A DNA stretch of 64,000 nucleotides. Source: an uncultured Rhodospirillales bacterium (GTDB taxonomy: Bacteria > Pseudomonadota > Alphaproteobacteria > CACIAM-22H2). The notes beneath the pieces were generated by a model that did not search any database, was not told the origin of the DNA, and saw only the letters and a program-made list of their open reading frames with translations. Position numbers and translations under genes: made by a program. Within the stretch, counting starts at the first letter, position 1. The number at the start of each line of letters is the position of its first letter. The stretch covers positions 1-64,000 of the forward strand of contig CALANV010000016.1 of NCBI GenBank assembly GCA_937926175.1, read 5' to 3'. This document shows, piece by piece, positions 9,234 through 16,557 of this stretch.

Positions 9234-9821
9234 ATGATCAGACCTCCGTTCAGCGAACCAGACGTCGATCCCGCCGAGCTCGCGCAGCATCTGGATGCCC
9301 CCGGTGGCGCCAGCGTCGCCGACTCCCTTCATCCCGACGCGTCCGCGTGCGGCCATTTCGGCATTCGCATCGCGCGCGATGGCACTTGGTTTTATCACGG
9401 CTCGCCGATAACCCGCAAACCGCTGGTGAAGCTGTTTGCCAAGGTCCTGCGGCGCGAGCCGGACGGAAGTTACTGGCTCGTAACGCCGGTCGAGCGCGGC
9501 CGCATCGACGTCGAAGACGTCCCATTCACGGCGGTCGAGCTCAGGGTCGAGGGCGAGGGTCGCGATCAGCGCCTGATCTTTCGCACCAACGTCGACGACG
9601 AGGTCGTCGTCGGACCGGACCATCCGATCCGGGTCGCGGAGAATCCCGAGACGGGCGAGCCGGCGCCCTATATTCGGGTCCGCGACGGGCTGGAGGCGCG
9701 CATCCTGCGCTCTGTGTTCTACGAGCTCGTTCAACTGGGCGTGGACGCCACGCTCGAGGGGCAGCATATTTTCGGCGTGTGGAGCAACCGGCAATTCTTC
9801 CGGCTCGGTAACCTGTCATGA
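9234..9821 (+). CDS. DUF1285 domain-containing protein
   Basis: About 195 residues. The central stretch FGIRIARDGTWFYHGSPITRKPLVKLFAKVL and the GSYWLVTPVERGRIDVEDVPF segment are characteristic of DUF1285. Function unknown. The ATG at 9234 is used; a GTG at 9216 in the same frame would add six residues and neither has a good Shine-Dalgarno sequence. It overlaps the NUDIX gene downstream by 4 bases (ATGA at 9818), so the two are translated together, as they often are in alphaproteobacteria. Confidence 0.85.
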   Translation: MIRPPFSEPDVDPAELAQHLDAPGGASVADSLHPDASACGHFGIRIARDGTWFYHGSPITRKPLVKLFAKVLRREPDGSYWLVTPVERGRIDVEDVPFTAVELRVEGEGRDQRLIFRTNVDDEVVVGPDHPIRVAENPETGEPAPYIRVRDGLEARILRSVFYELVQLGVDATLEGQHIFGVWSNRQFFRLGNLS

Positions 9822-10456
9822 CTCGGCCGAATCTCGCCCTGGCAGCCGAGCATGTCGCACAGCGCCTTCTGGCCGCGGCCTCGGATATCGGCCTGCGTCG
9901 CGCGGGCGTGCGGGTGCGGGGCGACCACGACCTCAATCCGGGGTTGACGGCGGGAAAGCCGCTTGTGCCGGCCGCGGTGCTGGTACCGATCATCGACCGT
10001 CCGAACGGGCTGACGGTCCTTCTCACGCGGCGCACGGATCATCTTCACGCGCACGCCGGTCAGATCAGCTTTCCCGGCGGACGCGTCGAGGAATGCGATG
10101 CGGATGCGGTCGGGTGCGCGCTTCGCGAAGCGGAGGAGGAGGTCGGCATTCCGCCGGACCGGACGCAGGTGGTCGGCCGGCTCGACACCTACCAAACGCG
10201 CACGGGATTCGAGATCGTGCCCGTGGTCGGCATCGTGCGGCCGCCGTTCACCTTGAAACCCGACACGTTCGAGGTCGCCGAGGTGTTCGAGGTGCCGCTC
10301 GGGTTCGTGCTCGATCCGGGCAACCATCAGCGCCACAGTCGTCGCGACGCCTACGGGGTCGAACGCGAGTTCTGGGTGCTGCCCTACGGCGACTATTACA
10401 TCTGGGGCGCGACCGCAGGGATACTCGTGAATCTGTCGGAAGTGCTTCGCGGCTGA
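9818..10456 (+). CDS. NUDIX hydrolase, CoA pyrophosphatase type
   Basis: 212 residues. The NUDIX box GGRVEECDADAVGCALREAEEEVGI is present (G-x5-E-x7-REUxEExGU, seen around residues 88-112) and is preceded by LLTRRTDHLHAHAGQISFPGG, the sequence that marks the CoA-pyrophosphatase (NudL/YeaB) subfamily. Such enzymes split CoA and acyl-CoA into 3',5'-ADP and phosphopantetheine with Mg/Mn. Translationally coupled to the DUF1285 gene upstream and 13 bases ahead of the DUF6111 gene. The exact substrate is inferred from the subfamily motif. Confidence 0.88.
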   Translation: MTRPNLALAAEHVAQRLLAAASDIGLRRAGVRVRGDHDLNPGLTAGKPLVPAAVLVPIIDRPNGLTVLLTRRTDHLHAHAGQISFPGGRVEECDADAVGCALREAEEEVGIPPDRTQVVGRLDTYQTRTGFEIVPVVGIVRPPFTLKPDTFEVAEVFEVPLGFVLDPGNHQRHSRRDAYGVEREFWVLPYGDYYIWGATAGILVNLSEVLRG

Positions 10457-10469
10457 GCGACGTGCCGCC

Positions 10470-10760
10470 ATGGGCCGAATCCTGCTCTTCTACGTTTTGC
10501 CGATCCTGCTGCCGACGCTTGCCTATCTCGCGTGGCTGGCGGTCGAACGCCGCCGCGTTGCGCAGGCCGACGGCACCGGGAAACGCCCCTGGCTGGACTT
10601 GTCGTGGCTGTCCCTGATGCTGCTCGGGATCGTGCTCGCGGTGGTGGCCGGCATCGTCATACGACTGACCACCGTCAGCGGAACGCAGGGCGTCTACGTG
10701 CCGCCGCGCCTGATCGACGGCCGGATCGTTCCCGGCCATTTCGAGCCGGCGCCGCGCTGA
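10470..10760 (+). CDS. DUF6111 family small membrane protein
   Basis: 96 residues with two hydrophobic segments (residues 4-24 and 48-66) and a polar tail ending VPGHFEPAP. Small proteins of this form lie between the NUDIX gene and the CCA-adding enzyme gene in many Rhodospirillales and Rhizobiales. No function is known. It is 10 bases upstream of the CCA gene, so probably in the same transcript. Confidence 0.75.
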   Translation: MGRILLFYVLPILLPTLAYLAWLAVERRRVAQADGTGKRPWLDLSWLSLMLLGIVLAVVAGIVIRLTTVSGTQGVYVPPRLIDGRIVPGHFEPAPR

Positions 10761-10770
10761 TCGGGCCGGC

Positions 10771-12036
10771 ATGACGACGCTGCCCAAGCATCTGCCGGCG
10801 CAGTCATGGATGACCGCGCCGGAAACGCAGGCGGTCGTGGCCGCGCTGACGCGCGACGGCGGCCAGGTTCGGTTCGTCGGCGGCTGCGTGCGCGATGCCC
10901 TGCTCGGACGCGAGGTCAAGGACGTCGACCTCGCGACGCCGGATCCGCCCGAAGTCGTCATCGAGCGGCTCGAGGCCGCCGGCATTCGCGCGATCCCGAC
11001 CGGAATCGAGCACGGAACCGTCACCGCAGTGATCGGCGGGAAACATTTCGAGATCACGACGCTCCGCAAGGACGTCGAAAGCTTCGGGCGCCGCGCCCGC
11101 GTGGCCTTCACGGCGGATTGGGATGCCGATGCGGCGCGGCGCGACTTCACGATCAACGCGCTCTCGGCCGACCCCGATGGCACGTTGCACGATCCGTTCG
11201 GTGGCCTCGCCGATCTTGCCGCGGGGCGCGTGCGGTTCGTGGGCGAGCCGGAGGCGCGCATCCGGGAAGACGTGCTCCGACTCCTTCGGTTCTTCCGCTT
11301 CCATGCCTATTACGGCCGGGGGGCGCCGGATGCCGCCGCGCTCGACGCCTGCGCGCGGCTCGCGGACCTGCTGCCGACGCTGTCGGGCGAGCGCATCGCC
11401 GGCGAGACCATGCGGCTCATGCTGGCGCCTGATCCGGCATCGACGATCGAGCTGATGATCGAGACCGGCGTGCTGGCGCATGTGCTGCCCGAATTCACCG
11501 AGGTTGCGCGGCTGCGCTTTCTCGTCGTCATCGAGGACGACCTCGGCGATCGCGATGCGTTGCGCCGGATGGCGGCGCTGATCGCGACCGGCGCAGTCGA
11601 CCGGGCATGCGATGTCGCGCGCCGGCTGCGTCTTTCCAACGCCGACTCCGAACGACTGGCTGCCATGGTCGGGCCGCCGGTCCGTGTCACCCCCGATCTC
11701 GATGCGCGCGAGCGGCGCCGGGCATTGCGGCGGCTCGGGGCGCCACTCTTCCGCGATCTCGTTCTGCTCGACTGGGCGGAGACCGCCGGCGATGCCACGG
11801 GACATCGCGAACTGCTCGCGGAAGCGGCGGCGTGGACACCCGTGGTGCTGCCGGTGCGCGGTCAGGATGTGCTCGATCTCGGCATTCCGCCAGGACCGGA
11901 GGTCGGCCGGCTGCTCACCGCCGTCGAGCAATGGTGGGAGGCCAACGACTACCGCCCGGGCCGCGCGGAATGCCTGGAACGACTGCGGCAGTTGGCGCGT
12001 CCGCCGGCCGGTGACGCGGGCCGCGAGACGACGTGA
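10771..12036 (+). CDS. CCA tRNA nucleotidyltransferase
   Basis: 421 residues. The nucleotidyltransferase head is clear: RFVGGCVRDALLG followed by KDVDLATPDPPE (two metal-binding Asp), then RRDFTINALS and R-x-REDVLRLLRFFRF, which are the RR and template motifs of class II CCA-adding enzymes. The enzyme builds or repairs the 3' CCA end of tRNAs from CTP and ATP. The tRNA-Gln here already encodes CCA, so at least part of its work is repair. Last gene of the DUF1285-NUDIX-DUF6111-CCA run; it converges on hemF with a gap of 12 bases. Confidence 0.93.
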   Translation: MTTLPKHLPAQSWMTAPETQAVVAALTRDGGQVRFVGGCVRDALLGREVKDVDLATPDPPEVVIERLEAAGIRAIPTGIEHGTVTAVIGGKHFEITTLRKDVESFGRRARVAFTADWDADAARRDFTINALSADPDGTLHDPFGGLADLAAGRVRFVGEPEARIREDVLRLLRFFRFHAYYGRGAPDAAALDACARLADLLPTLSGERIAGETMRLMLAPDPASTIELMIETGVLAHVLPEFTEVARLRFLVVIEDDLGDRDALRRMAALIATGAVDRACDVARRLRLSNADSERLAAMVGPPVRVTPDLDARERRRALRRLGAPLFRDLVLLDWAETAGDATGHRELLAEAAAWTPVVLPVRGQDVLDLGIPPGPEVGRLLTAVEQWWEANDYRPGRAECLERLRQLARPPAGDAGRETT

Positions 12037-12048
12037 GCACTGGCCCGC

Positions 12049-12900
12049 TCAGGGCCACATCACCTCGGGCGGCAGCGACATCAGGATTGCCTCGACGTTG
12101 CCGCCCGTCATCAGGCCGAACTTGGTGCCGCGATCGTAGAGCAGGTTGAACTCCACGTAGCGGCCGCGGCGGATGAGCTGGTAGCGACGCTGCTCGGGCG
12201 TCCACGGCTTGTTCATGTGACGGCGGACAATGACGGGATAGATCTCGAGGAAGGCGCTGCCGACGTCCTGCGTGAACGCGAAGTCCCGTTCCCAGTCACC
12301 GCTCGAGAGGTTGTCATAGAAGATGCCGCCGACTCCGCGCGGCTCGTTGCGGTGCTTGAGGAAGAAGTACTCGTCGCACCACGCCTTGAAGCGCGGATAA
12401 TATGTCGGGTCGTGCGCGTCGCAGGCACGCTTGAGCGCGGCGTGGAAATCGGCCGTGTCCTGTGCGTCCGGGTATATCGGCGTCAGGTCGGCGCCGCCGC
12501 CGAACCACGCGTGCGTCGTGACGATGTACCGCGTGTTCATATGGACCGCCGGCACGAGGGGCGAGCGCATATGCGCGACCAGCGAGATGCCGCTCGCCCA
12601 GAAACGCGGATCCTTGGCGGCGCCGGGAATCTGGCTGCGGAACTCTGGCGAGAACTCCCCGAACACCGTCGAGACGTTGACACCGACTTTCTCGAACACC
12701 CGGCCCCGCATGATCGACATGACGCCACCGCCGCCGCCCGGGCGTTGCCATGCCGTGCGCACGAAGCGCCCCGGCGGCAGATCGGCATGCGTGCCGGTCA
12801 GTTCATCCTCGATCCGTTCGAACTCGGCACAGATCCGGTCGCGCAGCGACTCGAACCATTCACGTGCGCGGGCCCGCCGCGTATCGGCGACGTGCGTCAT
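12049..12900 (-). CDS. hemF: Oxygen-dependent coproporphyrinogen-III oxidase
   Basis: 283 residues, near the usual length. Conserved hemF stretches are visible: R-x-WQRPGGGGGVMSIM, LVPAVHMNTRYIVT, WFGGGADLTPIYP and YVEFNLLYDRGTKFGL, including the active-site Asp in GGGADLTP. It oxidatively decarboxylates coproporphyrinogen III to protoporphyrinogen IX with O2, in the cytoplasm. It overlaps trmL upstream by 4 bases. Haem supply suits the neighbouring bc1 operon, although that is read in the other direction. Confidence 0.95.
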   Translation of the reverse strand: MTHVADTRRARAREWFESLRDRICAEFERIEDELTGTHADLPPGRFVRTAWQRPGGGGGVMSIMRGRVFEKVGVNVSTVFGEFSPEFRSQIPGAAKDPRFWASGISLVAHMRSPLVPAVHMNTRYIVTTHAWFGGGADLTPIYPDAQDTADFHAALKRACDAHDPTYYPRFKAWCDEYFFLKHRNEPRGVGGIFYDNLSSGDWERDFAFTQDVGSAFLEIYPVIVRRHMNKPWTPEQRRYQLIRRGRYVEFNLLYDRGTKFGLMTGGNVEAILMSLPPEVMWP

Positions 12901-13391
12901 GGCGCGACCTCAACTTCCTGTTCGACGGGTTGTTCGACGAGTTGCGGCCATTGCCCCGTCTGCCGCAGCGCTTCGGCGACGGCGATCGCTGCCGCCAGCG
13001 CCACGTTCAGCGAGCGCAGGCCCGGCCGCATGGGGATGACGACGCGTGCATCGGCCGCCTCATGAACCTTGTCGGGTACGCCCGCGCTCTCCCGTCCGAC
13101 CATGACCGTATCATCGGCGCGGAACTTGAAATGTGGCAGCGCCACGTCGCCCTTCGTCGTCAGCAGGACGAGGCGGGTCGGATCGCGGTCGCGCTGAAAC
13201 GCCGCCCACGAGGTGTGGCGGCGAAGATCGACGTGGTCCAGGTAGTCCAGGCCGGCGCGCCGCAGCTTCGCCTCGGACCATACGAAGCCGCAGGGCTCGA
13301 TCAGGTCGACGCTGATGCCGAGACAGGCGGCGAGGCGCAGCATCGTGCCCGTGTTCTGGGCGATATCCGGCTGAAACAGAGCGAGGCGCAT
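12897..13391 (-). CDS. trmL: tRNA (cytidine(34)-2'-O)-methyltransferase
   Basis: 164 residues once the start is placed at the ATG 13389-13391 (MRLALFQPDIAQNTGT); the open frame continues upstream to 13502 with no family similarity. SPOUT-fold marks are seen: NTGTMLRLAACLG, MVGRESAGVPDKVHE and IPMRPGLRSLNVALAAAIAVAEALRQ, which form the trefoil-knot SAM site. It methylates the wobble ribose of tRNA-Leu. The C-terminus carries an extra acidic Val/Glu tail. Stop overlaps the hemF start, so the two genes are coupled. Confidence 0.92.
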   Translation of the reverse strand: MRLALFQPDIAQNTGTMLRLAACLGISVDLIEPCGFVWSEAKLRRAGLDYLDHVDLRRHTSWAAFQRDRDPTRLVLLTTKGDVALPHFKFRADDTVMVGRESAGVPDKVHEAADARVVIPMRPGLRSLNVALAAAIAVAEALRQTGQWPQLVEQPVEQEVEVAP

Positions 13392-13735
13392 GTGATTGTG
13401 GTGGTGTGACGTGGTCTTCGAGGGGGCGGAGATCCTGCCGTTATGCCCGGCGGGAAGTGCCGGCTCCGGGACGGCAAGGATCGTGCGCCAAGTACTTGGC
13501 AAGCCTGTGCCCTTTCATTATACCCATCGCCCGTCAGCCGGCCACGCCGGCGGACCCGCGTGCGCGTGGACTGCGGCAGGTTGTCGCACGGCCCGCGATC
13601 AACGCGCGGCGCAACTGATTTTCTGGTCCGCAGGTGTCTATAAAAGGCGCACTTTCGTGCAACGCCCGCGCGAAAGTGCCGGCACGACCTACCAGCGTCT
13701 TGTCGGCAGCCGTCCAGAACGACGAGGGAAGAGAT
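13392..13735 (+). promoter_or_regulatory. Intergenic region with leader dyad upstream of petABC
   Basis: 344 bases between divergent trmL and petA, so promoters for both operons are expected here. An exact 9-bp inverted repeat GCACTTTCG (13649-13657) / CGAAAGTGC (13671-13679) lies 57 bases before petA, directly after TATAAA at 13640-13645. It could be an operator or a leader hairpin. No open frame here has a family match. Confidence 0.4.
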
Positions 13736-14296
13736 ATGGCGACTCCGATCCAGTCAGCGCCGAGCGACATCGCCGCCCACGGTGAGGTCAAGCGACGCGA
13801 CTTCCTCTATCTCGCCGCCGGCGCGTTCTCCGCGGTCGGCGCGGCCGCCGCACTGTGGCCGTTCATTCACTCCCTGAATCCCTCCGCCGACGTTCTGGCG
13901 CTGGCGTCGATCGAGGTCGATCTGTCGCCGATCCAGCCCGGGCAACGCATCACCGTTTCGTGGCGCGGCAAGCCCGTGTTCATCGATCACCGCACGCCTG
14001 AAGCGATCGAGGCGGCGCGCAACGTGAATCTGGCCGATCTCCCCGATCCGCAGCCCGATCAGGCGCGCGTCAAGAAGCCCGAATGGCTGGTCCTCATCGG
14101 CGTCTGCACCCATCTCGGGTGCGTGCCGCTGGGCCAAGGCGCGACCGATAACCGGGGCGATTTCGGCGGCTGGTTCTGCCCGTGCCACGGTTCGCACTAC
14201 GACACGTCGGGGCGCATTCGCAAGGGGCCGGCGCCGCTCAATCTCGCCGTGCCCGAGTACACGTTCCTGAACGACACGACGATTCGCATCGGATGA
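13736..14296 (+). CDS. petA: Ubiquinol-cytochrome c reductase, Rieske iron-sulfur subunit
   Basis: 186 residues. Residues 19-45 contain KRRDFLYLAAGAFSAVG, a Tat-type twin-arginine signal that stays as membrane anchor. The 2Fe-2S ligands are seen: C124-T-H126-L-G-C129 and C148-P-C150-H151, the two outer cysteines forming the disulfide. The subunit passes an electron from ubiquinol to cytochrome c1 in the bc1 complex on the periplasmic side. The ATG at 13736 follows GAGGGAAGAG; the frame runs upstream without sense. First gene of petABC. Confidence 0.97.
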   Translation: MATPIQSAPSDIAAHGEVKRRDFLYLAAGAFSAVGAAAALWPFIHSLNPSADVLALASIEVDLSPIQPGQRITVSWRGKPVFIDHRTPEAIEAARNVNLADLPDPQPDQARVKKPEWLVLIGVCTHLGCVPLGQGATDNRGDFGGWFCPCHGSHYDTSGRIRKGPAPLNLAVPEYTFLNDTTIRIG

Positions 14297-14307
14297 GGGC
14301 CCCGCCA

Positions 14308-15582
14308 ATGGCCAATCACGTCTCGCCGCGCTCGTCTTTCATGAACAACCCGGTCGTCAAGTGGATCGACCACCGGCTGCCGGTATTCACGTTCATGAAT
14401 CACGAGCTGAACGAATATCCGACGCCGAAGAACCTGAACTACTGGTGGAACTTCGGTTCGCTCTCGGGCGTCATGCTGGTGATCATGATCGTCAGCGGCA
14501 TCGTGCTGGCGATGCACTACACACCGCATGTCGATCACGCCTTCAATTCCGTCGAGCGCATCATGCGCGACGTGAACTACGGCTGGCTGATCCGCTACAT
14601 CCATGCGAATGGGGCGTCGATGTTCTTCATCGTCGTCTACATCCACATCTTCCGCGGGCTCTATTACGGCTCGTACAAGCCGCCGCGCGAGGTGCTGTGG
14701 TGGCTCGGCGTCATCATCCTGCTGCTGATGATGGCGACGGCCTTCATGGGCTACGTGCTCCCGTGGGGCCAGATGAGCTTCTGGGGCGCCACGGTGATCA
14801 CCAACCTTTTCTCGGCGATCCCGCTGGTCGGCGAGAGCATCGTCACCTGGCTGTGGGGCGGGTTCTCGGTCGGCAATCCGACGCTGAACCGCTTTTTCGC
14901 GCTTCACTATCTGCTGCCGTTCGTCATCGTCGGCGCGGTGATGCTGCACCTCGTGGCGCTGCACCGCTTCGGCTCCAACAACCCGCTCGGCATCGACGCC
15001 AACGGCCCGCAGGACAAGATCCCGTTCCATCCGTACTACACGATCAAGGACATGTTCGGCTTTGCCGTGTTCTTCATCGTGTACGCGATCTTCGTCTTCT
15101 ACGCGCCCAATTACCTGGGGCATCCCGACAACTACATTCCGGCCGACCCGCTGGTGACGCCGCCGCACATCGTGCCGGAATGGTACTTCCTGCCCTTCTA
15201 CGCGATTCTGCGCGCGATCCCGAACAAGCTCCTCGGCGTCATCGCCATGTTCAGCTCGATCCTGATCCTGTTCGTGCTGCCTTGGCTTGACACCAGCCGC
15301 GTGCGCAGCGGGCGCTTCCGTCCGGTGTTCAAGTGGTTCTTCTGGATCTTTGTCGTCGTGTGCTTGGCGCTCGGCTGGGCCGGCTCGCAGCCGCCGGAGG
15401 GCCTGGCGCTGATCGTCAGCCGCGTCGGCACGATCTGGTACTTCCTGCACTTCCTCGTGATCCTGCCGCTGCTCGGCTGGTTCGAGCGGCCGCTGCCGCT
15501 GCCGCGCAGCATCAGCGAGCCGGTCCTGGGCGGCGGACGAGTCGCCGCTGGAACCGCGGCCAAGTCGATGGAGAAGGCCTGA
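14308..15582 (+). CDS. petB: Ubiquinol-cytochrome c reductase, cytochrome b
   Basis: 424 residues with eight or nine membrane spans. Typical segments include YWWNFGSLSGVMLVIMI, the first haem-ligand helix, WWLGVIILLLMMATAFMGYVLPWGQMSFWGA, and the Qo-site PEWYFLPFYAILR (PEWY). It holds haems bL and bH and both quinone sites. The start at 14308 is supported by GAGGG; an ATG at 14293 overlapping the petA stop would add five residues. Its stop overlaps the petC ATG by one base. Confidence 0.97.
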   Translation: MANHVSPRSSFMNNPVVKWIDHRLPVFTFMNHELNEYPTPKNLNYWWNFGSLSGVMLVIMIVSGIVLAMHYTPHVDHAFNSVERIMRDVNYGWLIRYIHANGASMFFIVVYIHIFRGLYYGSYKPPREVLWWLGVIILLLMMATAFMGYVLPWGQMSFWGATVITNLFSAIPLVGESIVTWLWGGFSVGNPTLNRFFALHYLLPFVIVGAVMLHLVALHRFGSNNPLGIDANGPQDKIPFHPYYTIKDMFGFAVFFIVYAIFVFYAPNYLGHPDNYIPADPLVTPPHIVPEWYFLPFYAILRAIPNKLLGVIAMFSSILILFVLPWLDTSRVRSGRFRPVFKWFFWIFVVVCLALGWAGSQPPEGLALIVSRVGTIWYFLHFLVILPLLGWFERPLPLPRSISEPVLGGGRVAAGTAAKSMEKA

Positions 15583-16340
15583 TGCGCAAGTTGGTCCTGG
15601 CCCTCGCCGCGTCTGCGGCCGTGCTGGGCGGTGCGGTTGCAAACGCCGCCGAGACCGAAGCCGTCCCGGCTCAGAACTGGAGCTTCAGCGGAATCTTCGG
15701 CACGTTCGATCGTGCCGCCGCGCAGCGCGGCTTCCAGGTGTTCAAGGAGAACTGCAACAGCTGCCATTCGCTGTCGCAGATCTACTATCGTAACCTGACG
15801 GCCCTCGGCTTCAGCGAGGACGAGGTGAAGGCGATCGCGGCCGAGTACGAGGTCACCGACGGTCCCAACGACCAGGGCGAGATGTTCCAGCGCCCGGCGC
15901 GGCCGAGCGACCGCTTCCATGCGCCGTTCCCCAACCCGGAGGCCGCGCGCGCGGCGAACGGCGGTGCGCTGCCGCCTGACCTTTCGCTCATCGTCAAGGC
16001 GCGCGCCGGCGGTGCCGACTACGTCTATGCGATCCTCACCGGCTATGCCGAGCCGCCGCCGGGCGTGGAGCTGATGCCGGGCCTCAACTACAACAAGTGG
16101 TTCCCGGGTCATCAGATCGCCATGCCGCCGCCGCTCAGCGACGGGCAGGTGACGTATGCGGACGGTACCACGGCAACCGTGGCGCAGATGGCCTACGACG
16201 TCACCACATTCCTGGCTTGGGCAGCCGAGCCGGAGCTCGAGGCGCGCAAGCGGCTTGGCATCCAGGTGATCCTGTTCCTGATCGTGCTTGCCGGCCTGCT
16301 CTATGCCGCCAAGCGCAAGATCTGGCGTGACGTGCACTAG
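15582..16340 (+). CDS. petC: Ubiquinol-cytochrome c reductase, cytochrome c1
   Basis: 252 residues. An N-terminal signal peptide (MRKLVLALAASAAVLGGAVA) is followed by a single haem c site C58-N-S-C61-H62. The distal Met ligand is probably in the GHQIAMPPPL segment, and a C-terminal anchor (about 225-245, IQVILFLIVLAGLLYAAKRK) ends in the basic stop-transfer sequence. It takes electrons from the Rieske protein and reduces soluble or anchored cytochrome c. Last gene of petABC, ended by the terminator at 16373. Confidence 0.97.
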   Translation: MRKLVLALAASAAVLGGAVANAAETEAVPAQNWSFSGIFGTFDRAAAQRGFQVFKENCNSCHSLSQIYYRNLTALGFSEDEVKAIAAEYEVTDGPNDQGEMFQRPARPSDRFHAPFPNPEAARAANGGALPPDLSLIVKARAGGADYVYAILTGYAEPPPGVELMPGLNYNKWFPGHQIAMPPPLSDGQVTYADGTTATVAQMAYDVTTFLAWAAEPELEARKRLGIQVILFLIVLAGLLYAAKRKIWRDVH

Positions 16341-16372
16341 AAGATCCAGAGATTTTGAGGGTGGATCTTGGT

Positions 16373-16406
16373 GGGGCGGGAGTTGATCCCGCCCCGCTTC
16401 GTTTTT
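16373..16406 (+). terminator. Rho-independent terminator of petABC
   Basis: Stem GGGGCGGGA (16373-16381) / TCCCGCCCC (16387-16395), 9 bp perfect with a 5-base loop, followed by GCTTCG and TTTTT (16402-16406). It starts 33 bases after the petC stop. Confidence 0.85.
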
Positions 16407-16557
16407 CAGGGGCGGTCGGCACGGTTCCGGCTGCAACCGTCCGGTTGCAACGCCCGACTTAACTGCCTTTTAAAGGTAACGGCCTAGCTTTTGCGGTCGA
16501 TCGATACTGGCCGGGATCCCACGGTTCCGGTCGCCTCAGCTCTGGCAGGGATTCACG

